Of a stretch of DNA of 64,000 nt, positions 16,498-24,680 are shown piece after piece. Below the pieces are notes generated by a model. It had not been told where the DNA came from, did not search any database, and saw only the letters and a list, made by a program, of their open reading frames with translations. Made by a program: the position numbers and the translations under genes. Location: the NCBI RefSeq assembly GCF_900157385.1, contig NZ_LT717700.1, forward strand, positions 705,818 to 769,817, written 5' to 3'. Each line of letters begins with the position of its first letter. The stretch's first letter is position 1. The DNA comes from Mycobacterium terramassiliense. Its GTDB lineage: Bacteria; Actinomycetota; Actinomycetes; Mycobacteriales; Mycobacteriaceae.

Positions 16498-17390
16498 TGC
16501 GCCGGGTCCGGTTCGGCCACGCGAGCGTCGCGCGGGTGCTGGAACTTCGGTTCGACCTGCCGACCCGCTCCTTTCCGGGGACGGCGCCGTCGGGGTGGCG
16601 GGACAATGCCGACCTGTTGGTGCCGGACTTCTTCGACCCTGACACCGATCGGTGGCATATCGCGATCCAAAGCTGGGTCATCGAGGTCGACGGGCTGACC
16701 GTCGTCGTGGACACCGGCGTCGGCAACGACCGCGACCGCCCGCACATGCCACCGCTGGACCACCTCAACACCGGGTTCCTGGCGGCGCTGGGGTCGGCGG
16801 GCATCGACCGCAACGCGGTGGACGTGGTGGTCAACACCCATATCCACTCCGACCACGTCGGGTGGAACACCATGGGAGACAAGGACTCCCGGGGCACCTG
16901 GGTGCCGACCTTTCCCAACGCCCGGTATCTGGTACCGAACGCCGACTACCGCCACTTCGCCCCGGACGGGCCCGCGGGCCGGGAGCCCGGTGACCGGATC
17001 GTGTTCGCCGACAGCGTGCTGCCCATCGAGGAGGCCGGGCAGCTCGTCGGATGGTCCGACGACTTCCAGATCAGCCCGTCGCTGCGACTGCGGCCCGCCC
17101 CGGGGCACACGCCGGGCTCGTCGGTGCTGTGGCTGGACGCGGGCCGGCCGGCGGTCTTCGTCGGCGATCTCACCCACAGCCCCCTGCAACTGCGCCGGCC
17201 CGCCGACGCCTGCGCGTTCGACGTGGACGCCGGTGCCGCCGCCGCGACCCGCAGCCGGATCTTCACCGAGGCCGCCCGGGCCAAGGCCGCCGTGATACCC
17301 GCCCACTACCCCGGCCGTGGTGGCGCGACGATCCGCGCCGTCGACGACCAATTCGAGGTCGACGACTGGCTGGACTTCGAATCCCTATGA
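16497..17390 (+). CDS. Metallo-beta-lactamase-fold hydrolase
   Basis: The 297-aa MBL-fold enzyme carries the HxHxDH metal motif NTHIHSDHVGWN (His115, His117, Asp119, His120), followed by APGHTPGSSVLW with a further metal His, VFVGDLTHSP with the bridging Asp, and IPAHYPGRGG with the last His. The overall layout is that of lactonase/AttM-like MBL proteins. The start ATG overlaps the fucA stop (TGATG). A lactonase role would fit the neighbouring sugar-acid genes, but phosphotriester or acyl-homoserine lactone substrates cannot be excluded. The long open frame upstream to 16095 is inside fucA and is not used. Confidence 0.85.
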   Translation: MRRVRFGHASVARVLELRFDLPTRSFPGTAPSGWRDNADLLVPDFFDPDTDRWHIAIQSWVIEVDGLTVVVDTGVGNDRDRPHMPPLDHLNTGFLAALGSAGIDRNAVDVVVNTHIHSDHVGWNTMGDKDSRGTWVPTFPNARYLVPNADYRHFAPDGPAGREPGDRIVFADSVLPIEEAGQLVGWSDDFQISPSLRLRPAPGHTPGSSVLWLDAGRPAVFVGDLTHSPLQLRRPADACAFDVDAGAAAATRSRIFTEAARAKAAVIPAHYPGRGGATIRAVDDQFEVDDWLDFESL

Positions 17391-17393
17391 CGG

Positions 17394-18242
17394 CTAGCGC
17401 ATCTCGGGTTCGGTGGCCCGGAGTCCGCGAAACAGCCGCATGCGATGGATATTGATCCGGTAGAACGGGCCGGGGAAACGGCGGTACAAGTGCCAGATCA
17501 GCCGAACCACAGCCGGAAACACGATCAACGGCCGATTCCGGTCCACGCCGCGCAGGATCGCGCTCGCCGCGGCCCGGGCGCTCATCTGGGGCATCAGATA
17601 GTGAGTGCGCCGACTCAGCGCCGCCACCCGTTCGCGCGGCATGTTCACCACGACCATGTTCTCGTAGATCTTCGTTTTCATGTCGCCAGGACAAGCCGCG
17701 CTTACTTTCACGCCGAGGTCCGCCCCCTCGGCCCGCAGCGAGAGCGAAAGCCCAACGATCCCATGCTTGCTCGTGCAGTACGCGGCGTTGCCCGGTTGCG
17801 GCACCAGCCCACTGAGTGACGAAATATTGACGATGTGCCCATGACCCTGGCGCGCCATCAGCTGATAGGCGTGCACCGTCCCATGCACCACGCCCAGCAG
17901 GTCGACCTCGAGGACGCGACGCCACTGCTGCACCGAAAGGTCGCGAGAATCCCCGCCGATCGCGATGCCGGCGTTGTTGATCATGTAGTCGAGGCGTCCA
18001 TGGTCGGCGAAGGTATCCGCAATCAGCCGCGCCACCGCCGTTTCGTCGGCCACGTCGACCGTCACGGCAACTGCCGCTTTGCCGGCCTGCGTCAGGCGCC
18101 CGGCGACCTGACGTGCCGCGTCGCCATCGATGTCGGCGATGACGACCGTCGCGCCCCGGCGCCCGAGCTCCTCGCACAGCGCCTCCCCCAGACCCATTCC
18201 GCCGCCGGTGACGATCGCGACTGCGTCCTCGAACCGCCGCAT
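17394..18242 (-). CDS. Short-chain dehydrogenase/reductase (SDR)
   Basis: The 282-aa classical SDR has cofactor motif TGGGMGLG (12-19), NNAG (89-92), and catalytic Ser142, Tyr155 and Lys159 (YCTSK). ADID at 36-39 suggests NAD(H) preference. The C-terminal 40 residues (IVFPAVVRLIWHLYRRFPG) are hydrophobic and may associate with membrane, as in steroid or lipid-acting SDRs. It is divergent from a TetR regulator with a perfect palindromic operator between them, so it is very likely the regulator's target. A GAGAGG site precedes the ATG at 18242. Substrate unknown. Confidence 0.87.
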   Translation of the reverse strand: MRRFEDAVAIVTGGGMGLGEALCEELGRRGATVVIADIDGDAARQVAGRLTQAGKAAVAVTVDVADETAVARLIADTFADHGRLDYMINNAGIAIGGDSRDLSVQQWRRVLEVDLLGVVHGTVHAYQLMARQGHGHIVNISSLSGLVPQPGNAAYCTSKHGIVGLSLSLRAEGADLGVKVSAACPGDMKTKIYENMVVVNMPRERVAALSRRTHYLMPQMSARAAASAILRGVDRNRPLIVFPAVVRLIWHLYRRFPGPFYRINIHRMRLFRGLRATEPEMR

Positions 18243-18288
18243 GGCCCATTCCTCTCCGGCGAGCTACCGCTGACTTTGCTACATTTGC

Positions 18289-18314
18289 TGTAATATTACA
18301 TCAGATGTAATATT
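18289..18314. promoter_or_regulatory. TetR-type operator between SDR and TetR genes
   Basis: Two overlapping AT-rich palindromes stand out in this GC-rich sequence. TGTAATATTACA at 18289-18300 is a perfect 12-bp palindrome, and AATATTACATC (18292-18302) is mirrored perfectly by GATGTAATATT (18304-18314) with one base between. The position between two divergent genes, one encoding a TetR protein, makes it the likely autoregulatory operator covering both promoters. Confidence 0.75.
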
Positions 18315-18342
18315 CGGGAAAGGAGCGATCACGCCAAACGAG

Positions 18343-18990
18343 ATGAGCCTGCGCGAACGTAAGCGAACGCAGACCAGGCGGGAGCTCATCGGCGCGGCCA
18401 TGAGCCTGTTCGAGGAAAAGGGCTACGAGGAGACCACCGTCGCTGAGATTGCCGCCGCCGCAGGAGTTTCCACCAAGACCTTCTTCAATTACTTCGCGAG
18501 CAAGGATGAGGTCCTCTTTCCCCACCTATCGCGCCGGATCGACGCCGCAGTGGCTCTCATCGAGCGGCGCGCACCGGATGATCGGATGGCCGACGTCCTC
18601 GTGGCGGCGATGCAGCACATGCTGGCCGATGCCCTCGCCGAGGAAGTCGAGGGCGGCCTGGCGGCGGTGCGGCTGCCGATGATCGTGTCGGTGCCCGCCG
18701 TTCAGGCGGCGACCCTGCACCGCTATTTCCTGGCCGAAACTCACTTGGCCCGGGCCCTGCATCGCGCGTATTCCGACGCGCTCGACCAGCCGGCCGCCGC
18801 CGCCGTCATCGGCTCGGTCATGGGGGCGGCGATCGCCGCCGCGCTGGTTTGCCTGCAAGACGAAGGCACCGCCGAGCAACTACGCGCCGCGGTCGAAGCC
18901 GCCATCGACATCGCGATCAACGGCGTGCGTGACCTGCCCACCCGGTCGCGCCGCGCCACGCGCGGGGCGAGGCGCCGTGCGCGCGGCTGA
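18343..18990 (+). CDS. TetR/AcrR-family transcriptional regulator
   Basis: The 215-aa regulator has a canonical TetR N-terminus: RRELIGAAMSLFEEKGYEETTVAEIAAAAGVSTKTFFNYFASKDEV (HTH about residues 11-56, quoted in part), followed by a variable ligand-binding domain. The ATG at 18343 is 17 bases past an AAAGGAG site, which is far; an in-frame non-canonical start nearer to it cannot be excluded. It is divergent from the SDR gene and its last 74 bases overlap the end of the convergent AraC gene. The C-terminus is Arg-rich, ending TRSRRATRGARRRARG. Confidence 0.88.
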   Translation: MSLRERKRTQTRRELIGAAMSLFEEKGYEETTVAEIAAAAGVSTKTFFNYFASKDEVLFPHLSRRIDAAVALIERRAPDDRMADVLVAAMQHMLADALAEEVEGGLAAVRLPMIVSVPAVQAATLHRYFLAETHLARALHRAYSDALDQPAAAAVIGSVMGAAIAAALVCLQDEGTAEQLRAAVEAAIDIAINGVRDLPTRSRRATRGARRRARG

Positions 18991-19792
18991 ACAGCCGGCT
19001 GAAGTAGCCGGGATCGGACACCCCGACGCGGCTGGCCACCTCCGCGACCGGTAGGTCCGTTTCGGCCAGCAGCGCGCGGGCCGCGGCCATTCGGCGTTCG
19101 GTGATCCATTCGCCGACGGTGCGCCCGGTGCGGCGCCGCACGACGGTGGTCAGGTGGCCCGGCGTAATGCCGAGGTCGGCGGCCACGTCGCGTAGCGACA
19201 ACGGCTCGCGGTGACGCCGGTCGATCACCTCGAACACCTCGGCCAGCAGCGGTTCCCCGCTGCGTCGCAGCTCGGCCACCACCGGGCCCGCCAGCCGCGC
19301 GAGGTCGATGAGGAGCAGCGTGAGATGCGCCAGGGCCGCCTGCCGATATCCGTCCTGCCGCTGGCGCAGCTCCGCTTCGATCGAAGTGATCGCGGCGTCC
19401 CACGCCGGCCGTCGTGGCGCGGGCACCTGTAGGCGCAGGATCCCGCCGGCGTGCCCGTGCAGGAACGGGAACAGCAGCGGGTGGGCCCGCCACGCCGGCC
19501 ACGGCGATCGCCCGTCCTCGCCCAGGGCCGCGGGGTCGAAGAACACCGCGATACCGCCGTCGCGGTCGGCCAGCTGCTCAGGATCGAGCACCTCGCCCGC
19601 GGCCGCCACGTGGACCAGACCGGCCACCGGCAGGTACCACAGCGCCGGAAAGTCGTGGATGTGGCGACCGCGTCGGACGAAATCCTCGGGCCCCGACCGC
19701 GCCACCGACACCGGCGGCGTGGCGGGGTCGGTCCGGTATGCATAGACCGGCACGCCCGCGCGTTGGCGAACCATCCGGGCCGGCTGCGTCAT
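18917..19792 (-). CDS. AraC-family transcriptional regulator
   Basis: The 291-aa protein has an N-terminal cupin-like sensor domain (HIHDFPALWYLPVAGLVHVAAAG; AVFFDPAALG) and a C-terminal double helix-turn-helix: LSLRDVAADLGITPGHLTTVVRRRTG and ARALLAETDLPVAEVASRVGVSDPGYFSRLFSRAHGASPRAWR (quoted regions are about residues 197-290, in part). It has the family FSRxFxxxxGxSPxxWR signature. It is divergent from a methyltransferase gene 65 bases away and convergent with, and overlapping, the TetR gene. Likely autoregulated; the inducer is unknown. Confidence 0.88.
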   Translation of the reverse strand: MTQPARMVRQRAGVPVYAYRTDPATPPVSVARSGPEDFVRRGRHIHDFPALWYLPVAGLVHVAAAGEVLDPEQLADRDGGIAVFFDPAALGEDGRSPWPAWRAHPLLFPFLHGHAGGILRLQVPAPRRPAWDAAITSIEAELRQRQDGYRQAALAHLTLLLIDLARLAGPVVAELRRSGEPLLAEVFEVIDRRHREPLSLRDVAADLGITPGHLTTVVRRRTGRTVGEWITERRMAAARALLAETDLPVAEVASRVGVSDPGYFSRLFSRAHGASPRAWRGATGWAGHARR

Positions 19793-19857
19793 GTCACCAA
19801 AGATAGTCCTGGTTTCACCGAGGATCGGCCAATTCCAGTTCCGGTCAGCGGTTCACC

Positions 19858-20505
19858 ATGGATTGCGTGACGAAACATCATCCACATGACTACCTGCCCG
19901 CCGCCGGCCACGACGCGCTGCTCCCCGCTTACGACCTGATATCTCGCCTGCTGGGCATGAACAGGGTGCAGGAGGCCCTCATCGCGCAGGCGGAGCTGGA
20001 CGACTGCCGCCGCATCCTGGAAATCGGCTGCGGCACGGGGAATCTCACAATCATGGCCAAGCGTGCCCATCCTCACCTCGAAGTGATCGGATGTGATCCC
20101 GACCGGCGGACACTGGACCGGGCGCGGCGAAAGACGGACGAGATCCGCTTCGACCAGGGCTACGCCGAACGGCTCCCCTACGCCGACGGCGAGTTCGACC
20201 GGGTGCTGTCATCGATGATGCTGCACCACATCGCTGACGACGCGAAACCCGCTGCGGCGGCTGAAATCTTCCGGGTCCTTCGCCCCGGCGGCAGGCTGCA
20301 CCTGGCCGACATCGCCGGTGATGAGACCGACGAGCGCGGCCTGGCGGCCCGGCTCATCAGGCGCAGCCACCATGCGGCCGGCAACCTCGGCGACGCGATT
20401 CCCCGATTGCTGACCGCGGCCGGGTTCGACTGCACCGAGGTCGCATCGCAGCGACACCGCATTCTCGGGCGATTGAACTACTTCCGCGCCACCCGCCCGG
20501 CCTAG
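19858..20505 (+). CDS. Class I SAM-dependent methyltransferase (UbiE/ArsM-like)
   Basis: The 215-aa methyltransferase has motif I LEIGCGTGNLT (residues 53-63), motif II VIGCDPDRRTLDRARRK, AERLPYADGEFDRVLSSMMLHHI (motif post-II region) and VLRPGGRLHLADIAGD (motif III). It is of the Methyltransf_11 type, unlike the TIGR00027 proteins nearby. ATG 19858 or GTG 19867 may be the start. It is divergent from the AraC gene and its stop overlaps the convergent P450 gene by four bases. The substrate is unknown; AraC control of a small-molecule methyltransferase suggests detoxification or metabolite modification. Confidence 0.85.
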   Translation: MDCVTKHHPHDYLPAAGHDALLPAYDLISRLLGMNRVQEALIAQAELDDCRRILEIGCGTGNLTIMAKRAHPHLEVIGCDPDRRTLDRARRKTDEIRFDQGYAERLPYADGEFDRVLSSMMLHHIADDAKPAAAAEIFRVLRPGGRLHLADIAGDETDERGLAARLIRRSHHAAGNLGDAIPRLLTAAGFDCTEVASQRHRILGRLNYFRATRPA

Positions 20506-21734
20506 CTGTGGCTGAGGCGGACCGGTAGTGATTCGTACACGGTCATGTTGTTGCACAGGTCGGGCAGCGTCATCCTCGGCTCGCCGACTTCGATGACGCC
20601 GGATTTCAGCAAGACCTCGTCCAGGGCGGCCCGGACTTCCGCCCGGGCAAGCATGGCGCCCAAACAGTGGTGGGCGCCACCACCTCCGAAGGACTGGTGG
20701 GGGTTGGGATCGCGGCGAATGTCGAACCGGTGTGGACCCTCGAAGACGTCTTCGTCGCGATTGGCCGAGCGCAACATCGTCACCACGCGCGCACCCTCGG
20801 GGATCGTCACCCCGCCGAGGACCACGTCTCTGGTTGCTCCACGCACCCAGAACATGATCGGCGTGGAATAGCGGATCACCTCCTCGACCGCCGTGCGCCG
20901 TGCATCCGGATCGGACCGGTAGACCGCGATTTGATCCGGGTTGGCGACGAAGGCGCGAAGCCCGTCGCACAGTGCGTTTCGAGTCGTGTCCGCGCCGGCC
21001 AACCCGAGGATGAAGAAGAAGATCTCCAGCTCGTTGGCGGGCAACAGGAAACTCTGCCCCGACTCCGCCGTGATCTCCGCGGTGCACAGCGCACTCCAGA
21101 TGTCGTCCACGGGATGTTCGCGTTTGTACGCGGTCAGCGCGCTGGCGTACTGGAACAACTCCATGAAGGGCAACAGGTCATCACCGTCGGGAACGGACAT
21201 CTGCGCGCCGGCGGTCTTCAGCACCCGCTCGATCAAGCCGAACACATGCGGGCGGTCGGCGTCGGGAATCCCAACGATGTCGCCGATCACCGAGATCGGT
21301 AACCCCGCGGCCAGATCGACGAATTCGCCGCCGCCGGATTCACGCAGAGCGGCGGCCATCGCCCTGGCCCGATCGCGAATGCCGTCTTCCAGCTTGGCCA
21401 CCGCGCGGGGCGTGAAAGCGCGAGCGATTACCTTGCGGCGAATCGTGTGATCCGGCGGATCCATGCTCACGATCGCCGGATAGGCGTCGAACAACGGCAC
21501 ATCCTGGATCAGCGGTCCCCGGGTCGCGGTAAACGACTCGTAATCGCGATGCACCCGGGCGACGTCGGCATGTTTGGTGCACACCCAAAACTCGCGACCG
21601 ACGGTCGATTTCACGTCGTCGGTGAGTCGTTGATGAAACACCGGCGTACGGGCGCGCAACTCGGCGAACAGATCGTCCGGAAACCGCGACGCCCAGATCG
21701 CCGGCTCGGCGAGGTCGATCGTCGTGCCCGTCAC
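20502..21734 (-). CDS. Cytochrome P450
   Basis: The 410-aa soluble bacterial P450 has the I-helix oxygen motif AGADTT (246-251), the K-helix ExxR (Glu285-Arg288 in EEVIR), and the heme loop FGGGGAHHCLGAMLAR with the axial Cys357. Its overall sequence resembles mycobacterial CYP families acting on steroids or fatty acids (CYP125/142/124 neighbourhood), but the exact CYP family cannot be assigned by eye. It overlaps the upstream TetR gene by four bases, so the two are co-expressed. Electron-transfer partners (ferredoxin, reductase) are not in the window. Confidence 0.93.
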   Translation of the reverse strand: MTGTTIDLAEPAIWASRFPDDLFAELRARTPVFHQRLTDDVKSTVGREFWVCTKHADVARVHRDYESFTATRGPLIQDVPLFDAYPAIVSMDPPDHTIRRKVIARAFTPRAVAKLEDGIRDRARAMAAALRESGGGEFVDLAAGLPISVIGDIVGIPDADRPHVFGLIERVLKTAGAQMSVPDGDDLLPFMELFQYASALTAYKREHPVDDIWSALCTAEITAESGQSFLLPANELEIFFFILGLAGADTTRNALCDGLRAFVANPDQIAVYRSDPDARRTAVEEVIRYSTPIMFWVRGATRDVVLGGVTIPEGARVVTMLRSANRDEDVFEGPHRFDIRRDPNPHQSFGGGGAHHCLGAMLARAEVRAALDEVLLKSGVIEVGEPRMTLPDLCNNMTVYESLPVRLSHS

Positions 21735-22306
21735 TCAACGTCCTCCAGCTCTTTGCGCAGACCGGTCAGGATCAGGCGCAACCCGTATGCGAACGCCTCG
21801 TGGCTCGGCCCGTTCGCCCTGGCACCGGCGCGGCGGATGTGTTCGAGCTGAACCGAACCCAGCAGGTGGACGTACAGCGCGGCGTGCGCCGCATCGAAAC
21901 GCTGTGCGCTCAAGCCAGATTCGCGCAGAATTCCGCGAGAGGCGCGGTCCATGTCGGCGGCCGCCGCGGTGTGCGCATGCTCCTGCAGCAGGACCGCGAT
22001 CCCGGGCACCTCCACTAGCACCTTCCAGGCATTCATGTAGAGCGCGACCAATCGTGATTCCCAGTCGCCCTGCTGTGGCACCTCGATCTGCGCCAGCACC
22101 GACTCGATCAATAGGTCGAACAGTTCGCGCTTGTCGCGCACGTGGTAGTAGACCGATGACGCCGCCGTGCCGGCCTCGGCCGCGAGCTCCCGCATCGTTA
22201 CCCGGCCGACGCCGACGCGCTTCGCCAGCCGCAACAGGTGCTTCGTCAGGTGGGCGCGGTCGAGCGCCCCGTAGCGCAGCACCGGCGCATTGGCCACACC
22301 CGTCAC
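21731..22306 (-). CDS. TetR-family transcriptional regulator upstream of the P450
   Basis: The 191-aa regulator has a TetR HTH: LTKHLLRLAKRVGVGRVTMRELAAEAGTAASSVYYHVRDKRELFDLL (residues about 20-66, quoted in part), with the family YYHVxDKRELF motif. The ligand domain follows and resembles TetR_C type regions. Its stop overlaps the P450 start, and it is divergent from a DapB-like dehydrogenase. The intervening 110 bases carry three TTCGAA hexamers next to a predicted promoter, which makes repression of both directions likely. Confidence 0.88.
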   Translation of the reverse strand: MTGVANAPVLRYGALDRAHLTKHLLRLAKRVGVGRVTMRELAAEAGTAASSVYYHVRDKRELFDLLIESVLAQIEVPQQGDWESRLVALYMNAWKVLVEVPGIAVLLQEHAHTAAAADMDRASRGILRESGLSAQRFDAAHAALYVHLLGSVQLEHIRRAGARANGPSHEAFAYGLRLILTGLRKELEDVE

Positions 22307-22319
22307 GAGCCATCCCCCT

Positions 22320-22342
22320 TTCGAACAACATTCGAATTCGAA
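22320..22342. promoter_or_regulatory. Putative TetR operator with three TTCGAA hexamers
   Basis: TTCGAA occurs at 22320-22325, 22331-22336 and 22337-22342; the last two form the perfect 12-bp palindrome TTCGAATTCGAA. The cluster lies between the divergent TetR and DapB-like genes, just upstream of the -35 of the latter, a classic position for a TetR operator. Confidence 0.65.
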
Positions 22343-22347
22343 CAGGG

Positions 22348-22376
22348 TTCAGATTAGCGCAGTGGCCGCTTACGAT
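22348..22376 (+). promoter_or_regulatory. Predicted SigA-type promoter of the DapB-like dehydrogenase gene
   Basis: TTCAGA (22348-22353), 17 bases, TACGAT (22371-22376), giving a transcript start near 22383 and a leader of about 34 bases with GGAGGA at 22405-22410. The -10 fits the mycobacterial TAnnnT pattern well; the -35 is only a partial match. Confidence 0.5.
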
Positions 22377-22416
22377 GTCAAGGGTCCAGCGTCCGATGCA
22401 CGACGGAGGAACACCG

Positions 22417-23451
22417 ATGGCGCCCTACCGTGTGGTCCAGTGGTCAACCGGCAACATCGGCAAGCGAGCGCTCGGCATCCTGCTCGACCGCGACGACTTC
22501 GAGGTGGTGGGCGTGCACGCGCTGGGCGCCGATAAGGTGGGGCGCGACGCGGGCGCGCTCGCGGACCGGTCGCCGACGGGCGTCACCGCGACGAGCGACG
22601 TCGAGGCGTTGCTCGACCTGGCACCCGACTGTGTGAACTACATGCCGCGCGCGATCGACTACGAGCTGGTGGACACGATGCTGCGCCGCGGGATCAACGT
22701 GGTCACCACCGGAGACTTTCTGACCGGCACCCATCACCCGGTTGAACTCCCGGCGCTCGAGGAGGCTGCGCGGCGGGGCCAGGCCACGTTCCTGGGAACG
22801 GGATTCGAGCCGGGCTTCATCAATGTCGTCGCCGGCTTCCTCACCGGCGCCTGCCGCACCGTCCGCAGCGTCAAGCTGGTCGAAACGCTGGACTGCACAA
22901 CGTATCCCATACCGGACGTGTGGAAGGTGCTCGGATTCGGCAAGATACCCCGTGAGCCGGTGACCCACCTCGACCCGGCGGCGCAACGATACGGCCTCGG
23001 CTACTTCGAGACGCTGGACATGATCGCCGCCATGCTGGGTACCGAGCTGGACTCCAAGGAGGCATTCGTCGAGCCCGCGGTGCTGACCCGGGATCTGGAT
23101 CTGGGCTGGGTGGACTACGCCGCCGGCACCGCCGGGGGGCAGCGCCGCACCTATCGCGGTTATCGCGGCGGCCGCCCGGTGATCGAGCTGGCCATCTGCT
23201 GGACCATGAGCGACGACGCGCTCGACCCGAAGTGGACCGACCCCAAGGGTTTCAGCGTGGTGATCGACGGCGAGCCACGCGTCGACGCGACGATCCGGTT
23301 CGGCAACCCCGGCGAGGACGTGATGACCGTGTTGATGGACAGCACCGCCGTCGCGGCGGTCAACGCCATACCCTTCCTGTGCGACGCCGCACCGGGCGTC
23401 ATCACCCCGATCGACCTGCCCGTCATCGGATCCCCGGGCGCCCTGCTCTAG
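22417..23451 (+). CDS. DapB-like NAD(P)-dependent amine/hydroxyacid dehydrogenase family protein
   Basis: The 344-aa protein starts MAPYRVVQWSTGNIGKRAL, a Rossmann motif of the dihydrodipicolinate reductase N-terminal domain type also found in 2,4-diaminopentanoate dehydrogenases. Further landmarks are VVTTGDFLTGTHHP, FLGTGFEPGFIN and a C-terminal strand region ending GVITPIDLPVIGSPGALL. Mycobacteria carry many such paralogues with unknown substrates, often near catabolic genes; it is too divergent to be the lysine enzyme DapB. The ATG at 22417 has GGAGGA six bases upstream. It is divergent from TetR-P450, and its stop overlaps the stop of the convergent alcohol dehydrogenase by four bases. 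Confidence 0.82.
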   Translation: MAPYRVVQWSTGNIGKRALGILLDRDDFEVVGVHALGADKVGRDAGALADRSPTGVTATSDVEALLDLAPDCVNYMPRAIDYELVDTMLRRGINVVTTGDFLTGTHHPVELPALEEAARRGQATFLGTGFEPGFINVVAGFLTGACRTVRSVKLVETLDCTTYPIPDVWKVLGFGKIPREPVTHLDPAAQRYGLGYFETLDMIAAMLGTELDSKEAFVEPAVLTRDLDLGWVDYAAGTAGGQRRTYRGYRGGRPVIELAICWTMSDDALDPKWTDPKGFSVVIDGEPRVDATIRFGNPGEDVMTVLMDSTAVAAVNAIPFLCDAAPGVITPIDLPVIGSPGALL

Positions 23452-24680
23452 CGCTGGTCGATGGCCACCTTGACCGCGCCGCTGTCGGCCTGATTGGCAA
23501 TCGCCAGGAACGCGTCGCGCCACCGCTCCAGCGCGAAGGTGTGGGTCAGCATGGGGCGCAGATCCACCCGGCCGGACGCGGCCAGGTCCAGGTAATGGGC
23601 GATCGCGTGCCGCCGCCGGCCCTCGACCTCCTCGACGCCGAACGCGTTCGACCCCACGAGGGCGATCTCCTTGAAATACAACGGACTGTCCTCCCAGCGG
23701 CCCGGCGCGTGCACACCGGCCTTCACCAGCGTTCCGCGGGCGCGCAGGACCCGGACCCCGACCTCGAAGGTCTCCGGCTTGCCGATCGTGTCGTACACCA
23801 CGTCGACCGCGCCGGGGTAGGCCATCGGCAGGCCGAGCAGCGGCCGGCGCAGCCGACCACCGCCCCACGCCGCCAGTTCCTCGATGACGGCCAGGCGGGG
23901 TTCGTGCTGCAGCACCAATTCGGCCCCGAACGCGCGGGCCAGCTCGCGCTGGGCGGCAAACCGCGCGACCACCGCGACGGCCACCTCGGGGTAGAGCGCC
24001 CGCAGGATCGCGACCGCGCACAACCCCAGCGAGCCGGCCCCGTACACCAGCACCCGGCCCGAGCGCGGCGGCCGGTGGCGGGTGATGGCGTGCAGGGACA
24101 CCGAAAACGGGTCGGCGAACACCGCCAGCTCGTCGGGCACGGAATCCGGAACCGCGAAGAGCATGCTGTCGTGGGCCGGCATCAGTTCGGCGTAGCCACC
24201 GGTCACGTCAGCCGACACCCCGGTGTGGATGCCGGGCTTGATGTCGCCGTCGGTGAAGCTCCAGCACAGGCTGTAGTCGCCGGTTTCGCAAGCGGGACAG
24301 GGCGGCTCGATGCCGCGCGGCCCGCAGGACAGCCACGGGTTGAGCACCACCCGCTGGCCGATCTGCAGCCCCCGGGCCTTCGGCCCCAGCGCGACCACGT
24401 CGGCGACCACCTCGTGCCCCATGACTTGGGGAAAAGAGCAGAAGGCGGACATGGCGTTGTCGGCGTCGGCCTCGCCGAAATCCATCAGGATCTGCTTGGA
24501 GTCCGACCCACAGATCCCGGTCAGCCGCGGCCGGGTGATCACCCAATCCTCATGCGGCAGTACCGGATCCGGCACCTCCCGCATCGCGGTCGGGGTGCGG
24601 GCCAGGTTCTGGGTCAGCGTGTTGGCCGCATCGGGTACCGCGAAGGGCTCGGGCCGCACGCCATAGACGAGCGCCCTCAT
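23448..24680 (-). CDS. Zinc-dependent medium-chain alcohol dehydrogenase
   Basis: The 410-aa MDR enzyme has the catalytic-zinc Cys in TGICGSDSK, the zinc-site MGHEVVADV, a structural-zinc-like Cys cluster (CGPRGIEPPCPACETGDYSLC, spanning about 135-155) and NAD motif VLVYGAGSLGLCAV. It lacks obvious quinone-oxidoreductase features. The start is the ATG at 24678-24680, overlapping the SDR stop (ATGA); the longer open frame to 25472 is an out-of-frame reading of the SDR gene. The N-terminal 60 residues before the zinc Cys are longer than in common alcohol dehydrogenases. With the upstream SDR it forms a two-oxidoreductase operon. Confidence 0.87.
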   Translation of the reverse strand: MRALVYGVRPEPFAVPDAANTLTQNLARTPTAMREVPDPVLPHEDWVITRPRLTGICGSDSKQILMDFGEADADNAMSAFCSFPQVMGHEVVADVVALGPKARGLQIGQRVVLNPWLSCGPRGIEPPCPACETGDYSLCWSFTDGDIKPGIHTGVSADVTGGYAELMPAHDSMLFAVPDSVPDELAVFADPFSVSLHAITRHRPPRSGRVLVYGAGSLGLCAVAILRALYPEVAVAVVARFAAQRELARAFGAELVLQHEPRLAVIEELAAWGGGRLRRPLLGLPMAYPGAVDVVYDTIGKPETFEVGVRVLRARGTLVKAGVHAPGRWEDSPLYFKEIALVGSNAFGVEEVEGRRRHAIAHYLDLAASGRVDLRPMLTHTFALERWRDAFLAIANQADSGAVKVAIDQR

